Shown: positions 43,035 to 55,799 of the stretch, piece after piece | How the letters are laid out: every line of letters starts with the position of its first letter | Numbering within the stretch: the first letter of the stretch is position 1 | Assembly (NCBI GenBank): GCA_035610835.1 | Contig: CM069449.1 | Coordinates: 55,498,308-55,562,307, forward strand | DNA: 64,000 nt | Origin: Ophiura sarsii | Lineage: Eukaryota; Echinodermata; Ophiuroidea; Amphilepidida; Ophiuridae | Direction of reading: 5' to 3' | Program-made: the position numbers and the translations under genes | The notes under the pieces: generated by a model | Database searches by the model: none | What the model saw: only the letters and a program-made list of their open reading frames with translations | Told to the model about the DNA's origin: nothing

Positions 43035-46000
43035 CCGTCCTTGAAGGATTGCCCAAGACGGGGTGGGGGTGGGGTAAGGCAGACCCGTCTTTGAAGGATT
43101 GCCCAAGACGGGGTAGGGGTGGGGGTAAGGCAGACCCGTCCTTGAAGGATTGCCCAAGACAAGGTGGGGGTGGGGTAAGGCAGACCCGTCCTTGAAGGAT
43201 TGCCCAAGACAGGGTGGGGGTGGGGTAAGGCAGACCCGTCTTTGAAGGATTGCCCAAGACGGGGTAGGGGTGGGGGTAAGGCAGACCTGTCCTTGAAGGA
43301 TTGCCCAAGACGGGGTGGGGGTGGGGGTAAGGCAGACCCGTCCTTGAAGGATTGCTCAATACGGGGTGGGTGGGGGTAAGGCAGACCCGTCCTTGAAGGA
43401 TTGCCCAAGACGGGGTGGGGTGGGGGTGGGGGTAAGGCAGATCCGTCCTTGAAGGGTTGCTCAATACGGGGGTAAGGCAGACCCGTCCTTGAAGGGTTGC
43501 TCAATACGGGGTGGGGTGGGGGTAAGGCAGACCCGTCTTTGAAGGATTGCCCAAGACGGGGTGGGGGTAAGGCAGATCCGTCCTTGAAGGATTGCCCAAG
43601 ACAGGATGGGGGTGGGGGTAAGGCAGACCCGTCCTTGAAGGATTGCCCAAGACGGGGTGGGGGTGGGGGTAAGGCAGACCCGTCCTTGAAGGATTGCCCA
43701 AGACGGGGTGGGGGTGGGGGTAAGGCAGATCCGTCCTTGAAGGATTGCCCAAGACAGGGTGGGGGTGGGGTTAAGGCAGACCCGTCCTTGAAGGATTGCC
43801 CAAGACAGGGTGGGGGTGGGGTAAGGCAGACCCGTCTTTGAAGGATTGCCCAAGACGGGGTAGGGGTGGGGGTAAGGCAGACCCGTCCTTGAAGGATTGC
43901 CCAAGACAGGGTGGGGGTGGGGTAAGGCAGACCCGTCTTTGAAGGATTGCCCAAGACAGGGTAGGGGTGGGGGTAAGGCAGACCTGTCCTTGAAGGATTG
44001 CCCAAGACGGGGTGGGGGTGGGGGTGGGGGTAAGGCAGACCCGTCCTTGAAGGATTGCTCAATACGGGGTGGGGTGGGGGTAAGGCAGACCCGTCCTTGA
44101 AGGATTGCCCAAGACGGGGTGGGGTGGGGGTGGGGGTAAGGCAGATCCGTCCTTGAAGGGTTGCTCAATACGGGGGTAAGGCAGACCCGTCCTTGAAGGG
44201 TTGCTCAATACGGGGTGGGTGGGGGTAAGGCAGACCCGTCTTTGAAGGATTGCCCAAGACGGGGTGGGGGTAAGGCAGATCCGTCCTTGAATGATGCCCA
44301 AGACAGGATGGAGGTGGGGGTAAGGCAGACCCGTCCTTGAAGGATTGCCCAAGACGGGGTGGGGGTGGGGGTAAGGCAGACCCGTCCTTGAAGGATTGCC
44401 GAAGACGGGGTGGGGGTGGGGGTAAGGCAGATCCGTCCTTGAAGGATTGCCCAAGACGGGGTGGGGGTGGGGGTAAGGCAGACCCGTCCTTGAAGGATTG
44501 CCGAAGACGGGGTGGGGGTGGGGGTAAGGCAGACCCGTCCTTGAAGGATTGCCCATGACGGGGTGGGGGTGGGGGTAAGGCAGATCCGTCCTTGAAGGAT
44601 TGCCCAAGACAGGATGGGGGTGGGGGTAAGGCAGACCCGTCCTTGAAGGATTGCCCAAGACGGGGTGGGGTGGGGGTAAGGCAGACCCGTCCTTGAAGGA
44701 TTGCCCAAGACGGGGTGGGGGTGGGGGTAAGGCAGACCCGTCCTTGAAGGATTGCCCAAGACAGGGGTGGGGGTGGGGTAAGGCAGACCCGTCCTTAAAG
44801 GAATTGCTCAATACGGGGTGGGGGTGGAGGTAAGGCAGACCCGTCCTTGAAGGATTGCCCAAGACGGGGTGGGGTGGGGGTTGGGGTAAGGCAGATCCGT
44901 CCTTGAAGGGTTGCTCAATACGGGGGTAAGGCAGACCCGTCCTTGAAGGGTTGCTCAATACGGGGTGGGGGTGGGGGTAAGGCAGACCCGTCCTTGAAGG
45001 ATTGCCCAAGACGGGGTGGGGTGGGGGTAAGGCAGATCCCGCCTTGAATGATGGCCCAAGACAGGATGGGGGTGGGGGTAAGGCAGACCCGTCCTTGAAG
45101 GATTGCCCAAGACGGGGTGGGGGTGGGGGTAAGGCAGACCCGTCCTTGAAGGATGCCCAAGACGGGGTGGGGTGGGGTAAGGCAGATCCGTCCTTGAAGG
45201 ATTGCCCAAGACGGGGTGGGGGTAAGGCAGACCCGTCCTTGAAGGATTGCCCAAGACGGGGTGGGGGTGGGGGTAAGGCAGATCCGTCCTTGAAGGATTG
45301 CCCAAGACAGGATGGGGGTGGGGGTAAGGCAGACCCGTCCTTGAAGGATTGCCCAAGACGGGGTGGGGGTGGGGTAAGGCAGACCCGTCCTTGAAGGATT
45401 GCCCAAGACGGGGTGAGGGTGGGGGTAAGGCAGACCCGTCCTTGAAGGATTGCCCAAGACGGGGTGGGGGTGGGGGTAAGGCAGACCCGTCCTTGAAGGA
45501 TTGCCCAAGACGGGGTGGGGGTGGGGGTAAGGCAGACCCGTCCTTGAAGGATTGCCCAAGACGGGGTGGGGGTGGGGGTAAGGCAGACCCGTCCTTGAAG
45601 GATTGCCCAAGACGGGGTGGGGGTGGGGGTAAGGCAGACCCGTCCTTGAAGGATTGCCCAAGACGGGGTGATTTGGGGGTAAGGCAGACCCGTCCTTGAA
45701 GGATTGCCCAAGACGGGGTGGGGGTGGGGGTAAGGCAGACCCGTCCTTGAAGGATTGCCCAAGACGGGGTGGAGGTGGGGGTAAGGCAGACCCGTCCTTG
45801 AAGGATTGCTCAAGACGGGGTGGGGTGGGGGTAAGGCAGACCCGTCCTTGAAGGATTGCCCAAGACGGGGTGGGGTGGGTGTAAGGCAGACCCGTCCTTG
45901 AAGGGTTGCTCAATACGGGGTGGGGTGGGGGTAAGGCAGACCCATCCTTGAAGGATTGCCCAAGATGGGGTGGGGTTGGGGTAAGGCAGACCCGTCCTTG

Positions 46001-46041
46001 AAGGATTGCCCAAGATGGGGTGGGGTGGGGTAAGGCAGACC
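43035..46041. repeat. 51-bp G-rich minisatellite, about 59 copies
   Basis: Unit CCGTCCTTGAAGGATTGCCC then AAGACGGGGTGGGGGTGGGG then GTAAGGCAGAC, with variants of 36-56 bp. 51 bp is 17 codons, so several frames stay open for hundreds of codons (up to 584 on the - strand). These are not genes. The + strand carries many runs of three or more G blocks, so it can form G-quadruplexes. It starts about 120 bp upstream of the first recognised RTK exon. Confidence 0.97.
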
Positions 46042-46095
46042 TGCGAATCTCCTGTAGGAAGGAAATGGCCGAATAAGCATATTATCATCTAAACA

Positions 46096-46288
46096 CAGTG
46101 GTTCCCAACCTTTTTCTGGTGGTGACCCCATTCCAGAAACCAGCGACCCCTCACAGAACAAAGTCATCTGTGTTATGATACAACATTGTAATTTATGTTA
46201 TTTTTGTTGAATTAAGCTAGTCCACGACCCCACAAAAAGTGCATCGCGACCCCAACTGGGGTTGCGACCAAGAGGTTGGGAACCACTG
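46096..46288. mobile_element. hAT MITE
   Basis: Ends CAGTGGTTCCCAACCTTTTT and AGGTTGGGAACCACTG, classic hAT termini, with subterminal GACCCC repeats. Flanks ATCTAAACA and ATCTAACA fit an 8-bp duplication with one indel. Confidence 0.88.
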
Positions 46289-46497
46289 ATCTAACAAGAA
46301 GTATTGCACACAATAAATAAAACGTTAAAATACAGATAAGCGTACATTTACAGCAAAACATAAAATGATGAACTGCTAAGGATAACCCTTTAAGCTAACA
46401 AAACTTATTTCGAAAGGGGTCCTTACAAATACAAATAAGAAGAAGAGTTATATATATACCGATTACCGGGTGGTTCAAAAAAAGTTGACCCAAGTTC

Positions 46498-47081
46498 AAA
46501 GTATTTTTTCAACCACATTTATAGTTTCAGAGAATTTGTTTGTCTTGATCAGCAGTAAATTTTGAAATTATCCTGAACAAATGGCGCGTTTAGCTTGTTT
46601 GGTTCTTCAGATATGGCTCATTACAGAAAGCATGCACAAAACTGACTTGTCCACGGGAGCGTCATTTAGTTTTATCTTCAACAAAACAGCATGCTCTAGA
46701 TTCAGAATTGAAAAGCCCGCCCTTACCAAGTATCCCCATCTCTGTGCTTATTTGTCATTCACATTCAACAAGGAAACATAGGTACGTAGGTAGGTAAATC
46801 ATGCACCAGGCAGATGTTCCAGATGTCTCGTTTTTTTCTTTTTCTCATTTTTTCACAATTTGTGACCAATCGTGTGTAAGTCCACTTTGGCATTTTATCT
46901 CTATTAAAGGACGCTCCCGTGGACAAGGCAGTTTTGTGCATGCTCTCTGTAATGAACCATATCTGAAGAACCAGCCAAGCTAAATTTACCATTTGTTCAG
47001 GATCATTTCAAAACTGACTGCTGATCAAGACTAAGTAACCAAAAATTCTCTGAAACTATAAAATATAGTTGAAAAATTACC
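46498..47081. mobile_element. Foldback element nested in the terminal repeat of 46466-49220
   Basis: Arms of about 180 bp: TTTATAGTTTCAGAGAATTT, GAACAAATGGCGCGTTTAGC, ACTTGTCCACGGGAGCG and their complements at 46910-47081. The uninterrupted sister repeat at 49160-49195 shows the empty site (GTTC|TACAG). Confidence 0.8.
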
Positions 47082-47708
47082 TACAGTGCAACTTACCATA
47101 ACTGCCCTTTATTTCATTGTGTCATGCATATAGACCTATATTGGATGTAAACAAGCATAGTATAGGGGACTGGTATAGAAATCCACACACAGCCCTCCTG
47201 TGTATAATCATGCTTCACTGCACATTATTTGATGTTGATGTACTGCTAACGCGGTAAATTCAAATGCATGTTCCCTGACTGGTGAATTATTTGTTTGCAT
47301 ACACTAAAGCTAAGAGTGTGCACAAAATGTATACACACTGCTTAAATACTTTAAAAAACTGAAAACAAAATCATAAAAAGTGCTCATACCATTTTGTTGT
47401 TCAGGTCTTTAGCTCTAATTTGATAGGTCACACGCCAATATTAAAGTTATGGTTATCTTTAAATTAAGTCTTAAATATTGGTTCTTAGATATGCAAATTA
47501 ATCAAATAAAGAAAAAATACAAAGATTTTTTTTGTTTTGCTCATACAAAAAAAACAGAATTAGGTATATGCACAACATATCTGATTTCCAGTCTACCAGT
47601 AGGCATAGCACAATGCACACACACAGAGTCTGCCACTGGGAGCATTACACCAGTGAACAACAACATATGAAAAGCTGTGTTGCATAAAGCCCTACATCCA
47701 CTTCTACC

Positions 47709-47863
47709 TGTTACTCATTTTGCATTATTGAATGAATGGCTATTCACGATGTGGAATGTGGTTTTGTATTGTTGCCTCAATTGGCGTGCATGGATGCACT
47801 AATCCAAGTTATGAAGACAGCCATACAATATTTGGATTAATTAATCATGCAAAATGAGTAACA
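47709..47863. mobile_element. Short MITE (TGTTACTCATTTTGCA ends)
   Basis: Second copy of the element at 23162-23353. It shares CAATTGGCGTGCATGGATGC and ATGCAAAATGAGTAACA. Confidence 0.8.
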
Positions 47864-49847
47864 TGTAGGAGTGGTCTGTAATCCCTTATGCAAAACAATC
47901 TTTTCATATAATGTATGCAGCTCCACTTTGAAAAACATCCCTATATAAAATTAATTTTCCTCACGAGAGGCACTCATTGTAGGGCAGTGAGCTTGCCATA
48001 TATGGTAGTCATGACCTTGGACTATATAACCTTGATCCAGGTATAAATACTTATCATCAGGTTTTTTAGTTATGACTGTTTTTACCAATTTTTGAAATTG
48101 GCTTTGAACTTGAATATATTGGGCCGATTTAAATAAACCTAACCTGAGATATTGTACTAAACACTTCAATCAATTTAGTGATATGCTCAGTTTTTGCATC
48201 CTTTGAGTGCCTACTGTGAGGAAAAGACTGAGAATTTGAATATGGGTATTTAAGAAAAGGAAAAGCTTGTTTAATTTCTAAATCCATCAATATTTGTCAA
48301 TCAAATTGGGTATACGTGTTATATATCTATTACCGATCACTCTTATGATGGGAAAAAAATTGTTGGACATTGCTCATTTGCATATCAATGATTTGAATAG
48401 ATAATTAGCTTATTTGCATATTTAATGAGCTTATGAAACTAAATTATAGTTTAAAAGATTGGGTATCGTACAATTAGCCATAATACCAAGTTTGATTGCA
48501 ATACACCATTCACATCTGGATTTATAACATTTACGCATATTAATTAGCTGGACTTAGTCACTTTTTTGATTGCAGTCAGTAAAACTGGTCAAAATGACCA
48601 ATTTCACTAGGTTATTTTAGCTTAATGCAATATAATTTTACCATATTTTTTTATTTAACATGGTATATAGATATTCAATTGTTAAAGAAATATGTGTAAA
48701 TGGTGTTTTGAATGTTACATTATTAACAAATTGAGCTCTCTAAATCCTGATAAATTATATTTGTGGGCATTGTTACTGTTTTTGGCAGGTTTTCGGCCAT
48801 TTTCCAAGTATCTCAAAACACCGTACCACAAGAATGCATTGACCGATTGTCATAATTCTTTTTGGAAAATAAATCTTTCATTGCAATCTTTTATATAAAT
48901 CCAATTTTGTACATGTCTCAATCATTTGAATGTTATGTGTGCTATGCCTACTACCAGCGTACACACATCTCTAGATAAAAAGTCAAATGTGTTTTGGACT
49001 TGATGCTAATTAAATATGCAAATAATACGCAAATGATGTCATTTTATAAAATCGCTCCAATAAATATTTACGTTAAGACTTCTTTAATATGTGTCACCAA
49101 ACTTGACTTTATTGGAGGAAAATTGGTGTTGTTATTGTCATTTAAGTGAATTTGGTGAAACGGGCATTTATGGTAAGTTGCACTGTAGAACGTGGGTCAA
49201 CTTTTTTTTGAACCACCCGGTATATACAGACATAAAACCCACCTTACCAGACATTAAAACTGATTAGGTACATAAACCTAGACATGCATGCGAACCATAA
49301 GGTGAGCTTTAGCATCTTGTTTAATCATTGAATTCAGTGAGATGGCTTTACTGTGTTTTCAGGAAGCCTATTCCAGTCTTTGATAGCATAATAATAAAAA
49401 AGGAAGACCCCACCCGCTGGTCGCTTCACTCGCTCACAAGGTTACAACATTTGGCCCCCCCCCCCCCATCAAAACAGTTGTGGATACGCCTTTGTCACGA
49501 TTCACCTGCAATTGCACCTTAAATTGAAGGAATTGTACTTTGACCTCAAAAGTAAGGTGCAATTTTGCACCCCAAGAAAAAAGAAAGAAAATGTGAGCAC
49601 TGGATGGGGTGGTTAGGGGAGTCAAACATCCTGAAGCAACCATGCATGACCAACAATTTCTTACCCTAAATGGTATTGACTCTAAAGCCAACATTGTCTT
49701 ATTTATTAAATATTTTTTAGAATTGCCTTATTTACAACATTTTGGAAGGAAAATATCACATTATTGGCTTTCATAACTTTGAAAAACGATGTAAAAACCA
49801 AAATCATATTCCAAATTACTGAAACGTCAAATCAAAAATGGTATTAA

Positions 49848-50551
49848 GGGAGTGTTCAGAAATACTTTGGTGGGGCGGGGGACTGGGCAAAAAAGTTTGA
49901 AGTTACCGAAAAAGGGGGAGGGGAGTGGTACAACAGTTTTGGGTACAGTATACTGAAGGGAAAAAAGTTTGGCCAATTTGAAGTTCTATGGACCAAGATT
50001 GGTCGACTCCAATAAAGCGGGAACCCACATCACATACATGGCCTAGCTCCCTCAGAAGCTGATTTTTGTTTGTTTTTTCAAACTGGATTCTTGTAACTGA
50101 TGAATACCTTTAGCCAATATTTAGACTCTCCTGTGGCCCATTCATATACCAATCATCACACCAATTTTGGGTCACATTTTGTCTAATATTTGCACAGAAT
50201 TTTGTTTTCCCGTCATCAATTTTGGTGCAAATGTAGAAAAATATTCAATTTTAAAATGGATACACACATGCATAAAATTGGGTGTGGGGGGGGGGGGGGG
50301 GGGGTGGGGGTGTGGGGCAAGGTAGGCTATCCCCCGTCAAATATTATCCCCCCCACCCCAGGATTAACGCCCATAATACAAACCCATTTGAACCGGACCG
50401 TGGTGGGGGCGGGGGGGGGGGGGTCGAATTTTCTTTCCAGTTTGTAAGTTGGGGGGGGGGGGGGGGGGGGGGGCGGGCAAAAAGTTAACCAATGCAAGTC
50501 GCCCAGCCACCACCGGGGCCACCACCCATCAAAATATTTATGAACACTCCC
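49848..50551. mobile_element. GGGAGTGTTCAGAAAT element, short copy
   Basis: Ends GGGAGTGTTCAGAAATACTT and TGAACACTCCC. It has long G-runs at 50286-50312, 50405-50425 and 50450-50475. Related to 51203-53325 by the terminal repeat. Confidence 0.7.
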
Positions 50552-51202
50552 TCAAATATTCAATATTTCAATGTGATATTACGTGTTACTGTTAGATCAA
50601 ACTTACCCAATTTACACAAGGAAAAACAAATCAAACTTGCTTGCAGAAAAGTGGTCGTCTTCGCCATCTTTAAAAAGTGTCTCTTTTGCACACCCAAGTA
50701 TATTTCAGGTTTGCAAGATGAGTTATATGATCACCAGAAAGGACGTATTTTTGAGTCGATGAATTCGTGTCAGATATGTTATTGTTGACAATAATAATGT
50801 AGGCCTACTCCGGGCGGATGTACTCGTACTAACAAATTGAGCGTCGATTTGATATCCGTGTGTGCATCACCATCGTCGCGTTGGATGAGCTTTGGATGCA
50901 TACTTTAATATTTATTACTATTTGACATTACGACGGAAACTATTGATGTTAACTGTCAATCGATACTATCACTGAACCTATTATAGTGATTGTTGATAAG
51001 AGGTTCGACTTCATCATCAGGATCAAGACTTATATCGAAAATTCACTCAACAATAGCGAAAATTCATAAGGATCCACGACATGTAACGTCCTTGCTCCAT
51101 GCATTAGTCATGCATTATGCTCATTCCGCCGGGCATTCCACATTATACTTCACTTGTGATGTCATTTGCATGCACGGGTGGGCTCTGTGCTGTTTGTTCT
51201 TA

Positions 51203-53325
51203 GGGAGTGTTCAGAAATACTTTGGTGGGGCGGGTTGGCCAAAAGAAATTGTCAGTGTCTAAACTTTTTTGACCCCCCCTTTACAAATTGACAAACTTTT
51301 CGGACCCTCCCCCTTTAAAGGTAGATGACCCGATCACATTTTCGTAACACAGAATTATTTCAAACATACGGAGATTTTCATATCATATGAAAGCTCGTAT
51401 TTTCCTCATCATCATACTGAAATTTGACGGCCTAAATCGTTATAATTACGGAGAAATCGATGAAATAACGTCGAATTACCGCGAAAGGTGGTACCACCAA
51501 TATCGTTTGTGTACAACTCAATGGGTAGGGGAGATGCGGGAGAGTTGAGCCACCTGGAGAGTTGAACCACCCCATATAACTCGAAAAGTAGTAACTTACT
51601 AACATTTATATTGGCATATATTGTTATATAGCATCAATACGACATTCTTAGTGTTAAACTCCACTGTCATGTGTGCTCAGTATCAAAGATACCTAAACAA
51701 AATCATTTTTTTCACTTTTGAGTGAAAAATAGAAAAATAAATGTTTTGTCTTTTTTCCCATAGCAAGACTTAGAATATAATAGCGGTAATTTGTTTATTG
51801 AAGGGGGTATATATGACCATTATTTTAGAGAACTATTGTAAACTACCAAAAGTTCTACACCAGACAGGATTGGGTTATTTACAAAATGGTCACCATGAGG
51901 AGAGTTGAGCCATTGGTCATGGGGAGAGTTGAGCATAGGGAAAACATGTAGTAACATTTTGATTTTTGGACTAAAGGTGAAAAATGTATAATAAATGAGA
52001 GAAAATGTTATTTTGTGCCATGATAATAACAATTGAGCACCATATTTACTTTAAGGATTAATAAATCAAAAGTTGAAAACATATGATTTTGTTTTTTTCA
52101 CCAGCCATTGACTTATCATGCTGGCTCAACTCTCCTGTAATGGTGGCTCAACTCTCCCATACTGTAGGGAGAGTTGAGCCACTTTACCAATTTTTTTCAA
52201 ACCTTTTGTATAAATAAGCCTTAACTGCTATCCCAACTGTTATTGTTTCACAACGAAAACAACACTCTAAAGTTTATCTTACACTAATTTTTTACAGGTT
52301 TGTACTTTTCTTCCGCATATGGTGACACAAAATATAAAAAATGGCTCAACTCTCCCGCATCTCCCCTACATTTCACGGCATCTTTTGCGTCTAAAATAAG
52401 AACCATTAGAGTTATGCAACTCAAACTTTGGAATACGACTTTTTTAAGGATGACCTTTCATGTAGACTAGTAAACTTCAAGTTTGAAATCGGAACATCTA
52501 CCTTTAACAGAGTGAAAAACCTTTTGGACCCCCCCCCTACTGTGTGTCAGATGTAGATAGACATTTGACTCAAGTTCTATGACGCTTAATACAGTCAGAA
52601 CTGTGTAGGTCTATATCTGGCAATCAATTTGCAACATTTCAAATTCACTTGATCTTTCAAGCCTCCAAATTGTATTTTTCGGTGATTTGTATTTATCATG
52701 TTATAGCCTTTTTAAAAACGGTTTCTTTTTACTAAATTGTAGAAAGTTTACTCTTTGTATACAAGTCCTTTTATCTACACAATACTTTCATAAAGATTTG
52801 CGCGGAACGAACTAAATTTGGTCAACTGCGTTCAAAATCATGTGTAGCGCACGGAAATTTGTATTTAGCCCTGTTGACGATCACCCTTTATCAAAAGATT
52901 TGCGCGGAACGAATTGGTCAACTGCGTTCAAAATCATGTGTAGCGCACGGAAATGTGTATTTAGCCCTGTTGACATCACCCTTTATCAACAGTTCTCAAG
53001 TAAATATTGTGGGCACTCGTTAGTCACATATAACAAATTCTGCTGTCGGCACAATGTTTTTACAAAGATTTGCGCGGAGCGTGCGGAAATCTGTATAATT
53101 TGTTATGAATGTTAATACTGCAGTATTTTCTAGCGCGTAGCGCAGAAAATTTTGGCATTTTTCCCGTTAACGACTATACACATTTGGCCTAACTTTTTTG
53201 ACCCCCCCCTCTTGAGTAGGCTAAACTTTTTAGTCCCCCCTTTTTGAGACTTCAAACTTTTAAGACTCCCCCCCCCCCCGCCCGTTTTGGCCAACCGCCC
53301 CACCAAAGTATTTCTGAACACTCCC
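51203..53325. mobile_element. GGGAGTGTTCAGAAAT element, 2.1 kb, TTA-flanked
   Basis: Left end GGGAGTGTTCAGAAATACTT then TGGTGGGGCGG, mirrored at the right. Flanked by TTA (51200-51202 and 53326-53328), the PIF/Harbinger-type target. It contains a nested element (51528-52366) and a near-100-bp tandem duplication (52795-52990, GATTTGCGCGGAACGAA, CACGGAAAT). No transposase is recognised. Confidence 0.75.
51528..52366. mobile_element. TA-flanked MITE nested in 51203-53325
   Basis: Ends GGGGAGATGCGGGAGAGTTG AGCCA and its complement. TA at 51526-51527 and 52367-52368. The motif GGAGAGTTGAGCCA recurs inside on both strands. Confidence 0.85.
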
Positions 53326-53328
53326 TTA

Positions 53329-54540
53329 CAACCATGTTACAATGCAGTTTTCAGACATGGACCTTTCTTTTGTTTGGTTAAAAGCTTATGGTCGTGTTTT
53401 TTAACCTGGGCTACATTTGTGTTACATGAGTCTATTTCATGAAATATACCTCCTTTCGCAGTTTCAGTAGAATATATCAACATGTTTACATCTAAAGTGT
53501 ATGATACCATATATATTTGGAAAGCTTATTATCTAAGGATTGAAAATATGGTAACTTAAAATCAAATATACAGGGTGACCTAAACATTATACAGGGTCTA
53601 ACAATTAAAATTGTATACAAAATGATAATTTTCTTTTTTTCCCTCCATTGTATAAAAAATGCAGGACCTATTCAAAGGCTAGAAATGTTTTTACTGTAAT
53701 TGAGTAAATTACCCATCCAGCCATGTACAAAATTATTTTTTTCAGCTTATTAGGAAATATATATACAGGGTGGTCAAAATACGAAATTTTAAATATTGGA
53801 AAAGATAACTAAATTATGCAAATACAAATTAGAGCTCGTTGCTTTTACATTAAAATCAAAGCCTTGATAACTCTTTCCAATTTTCCTGCAAGGACAATTT
53901 TGAAACATTTACAAAAACGGATTTGTGACTATGTGCACATGGTTCATCCTACTTCGTTAATCAGATTTGAAAATTAGTTAATTAGCTTAATTGGCACTTT
54001 AAGTAACTGATGTAAAGCATTGTTGCATCATTTAGAACTAAACTGACATAATACTAAGAATTAGAATGCTCTATTACAGGGAAACAGTCCATTTTCACCC
54101 ATTATTAGACAATTATCTCCTCCTCCTCCTCCACTTCCTCCTCCTCCACTTCCTCAACCACCCTGACTAATTATACTTTAACGAGCTGTATTAATTTAAT
54201 CAAAGGTGAAGGATTTTTTCTCTCTTCAGATTATTAAAGGAGATTAAATTGCCGTTAAAATAAGTCCAAACACAAGTCAATCGCGTCGAGGGTTACATAA
54301 ATACAATAGCCTAAGTACAAAAAAATAATTAGACTGTAACAAAACCACCTTTTATGGGTGCCGAGGTAAAAAAAACGTGACCTTATACAAACCCTGTGGA
54401 TAAACCCCGGGATATACCATTCAAAAACCAATACAAATCACATAGGTCTATCCTCCAGGGGGCGTTAAAAAACGGCATAAAACGTAAATTTGTGGACGGC
54501 TCGCTGCGCCGGAGTAGGGGTGAGCTCAGTGGCGTAACAG
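53329..54540. other. Intergenic or intronic, little recognised
   Basis: Three ACAGGGTG-type phrases (53570-53775) suggest mariner MITE scraps. (CTC)n microsatellite at 54115-54160. No exon seen. Confidence 0.4.
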
Positions 54541-54741
54541 CCGGGGGTGGGGGGGGGGGGGGGGGGGGGGGGGCGGGGGGGCAGGGGGTACAGTGCCCCC
54601 TGAAGGTGCTCGGCAGGAAATTCAAACCTACCCACCAGGAAAAATGGGGGGAAGGGAAAAGAGGAAAAGAAGGGGGAAAGGGAAAGAAAGAAAAAGAAGA
54701 AAGGGAAAGAAAAAAAGAAGAATTTTTTTTGACCCCTACTT

Positions 54742-54917
54742 TTTATTTTCACTCTAAAACCATGATTTTGAAGTAGGCCTAATTAAGAATCGTATCGCCC
54801 TGTAACTTGGAATGTATGTATGATTTATGATCAGAAATGTAAATCTGCAAGAAAATCTGCTTTCGATTTTTTTTTCGATGTTGAGGGCGTTCCCTGGAAA
54901 GATCACATAATATACCT
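54742..54917. mobile_element. TTAA foldback MITE, half copy
   Basis: The right arm only (TCACTCTAAAACCATGATTT through GATCACATAATATACCT) then TTAA at 54918-54921. Very similar to the left arm of 30509-30883. It is preceded by CAGTGGCGTAACAGCC with a long G-run (54529-54580) and a GGGAAAG-rich tract, probably part of another hAT-like element. Confidence 0.8.
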
Positions 54918-54920
54918 TTA

Positions 54921-55640
54921 ATAACGTTTCCATGTAAAGTTTTGAAAAATGTTAATATAACTAGAAAATAACCATGTTTAAATTATTTGGTCTTACAAGA
55001 TTATCTAAATGCGTTTTAAAAACATGTTTAAAACGATCTAAAAACCTGTTTAACACGTTTTAAAAACACGAAATCTAATTAAACCCAATTGAAAACGCCT
55101 TTTGAAAAACAATATTATTAGGTAATTGATAATTAATTGATAATTAACTGGCAATTCAAAGAACATTTCAATAATTCGGCTTTTTATTGACATACTCCAA
55201 CAAAATTGTTCATGTGTTTGTGAAGTAATGTTCTTAGTTGCCATTTATTATGGATGATGCATGTTGCAGATCGAATAACTTTATGTAAGGAAATAAATAT
55301 ACAACCCATAGTGTTACCAAACCAATATAACCCGGGTAAGTGCGCATGCGTGGAATTGCCCATGTTTTTTAAATACGTTTTTAAAACGTTTCGTAAAAAA
55401 CGAAACTTATGGTCCAGGACCATAATATGTGGTTTAATTTAGGTTGTAATATAACGTTCTATAAATGTTTTGATTTCGTTTCAATCATGTGTTCGTTTAT
55501 AAGTATTGTGACAATATTCATTTAACGTTTTTATGACGTTTTGAAAACGTTTCACAAAAACAAAACCTAATTAAACCCAATTCAAAACGTTTTGAAAACG
55601 TTTTGTGTTTACCGGGCATTATTTTACCAGTGGGGCTTAA
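54921..55640. repeat. Region of repeated AAACGTTTT motifs
   Basis: AACGTTTTGAAAACGTTT and related palindromic phrases recur at 55013, 55058, 55374, 55525 and 55583, with AACCTAATTAAACCCAATT present twice (near 55080 and 55565). Probably a degenerate inverted-repeat element. Confidence 0.5.
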
Positions 55641-55799
55641 AAATAAATATTGAGTATGCATGATTATTGACTAAATCAAAACGCGGTAACGCGAGGGTGA
55701 GTCTGAGGGATGTGCCCCCTTGGAATTAAGCTTTTTGTTTAATTATTGAAAAGCCTTCACTTCATTTCTAACCAATATTGGCTTATCAAAATCATTCAA

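Larger units (their letters stand above)
46466..49220. mobile_element. 2.76-kb TA-flanked inverted-repeat element
   Basis: Ends CCGGGTGGTTCAAAAAAAGT and its complement (right). The terminal repeat continues as GTTGACCCA...GTTC then TACAGTGCAACTTACCATAA, on the left split by a foldback insertion (46498-47081). TA flanks at 46464-46465 and 49221-49222. It also holds a MITE at 47709-47863. No transposase frame is recognised, and the interior 47.9-49.1 kb is AT-rich. Confidence 0.8.

Noticed and set aside
42914..45913. Very long - strand ORFs (332, 382 and 584 codons) of GNPSRTGLPYPHPHPVL-like repeats, and + strand GGGGKADPSLKDCPR frames
   Set aside because: They are readings of a 51-bp minisatellite whose length is a multiple of 3. 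Several frames on both strands stay open equally, units of other lengths break them, and no signal or domain is present.
54383..54776. ORFs of 80-126 codons with poly-Gly or poly-Pro
   Set aside because: Created by G-run and purine-rich low-complexity sequence; no domain.
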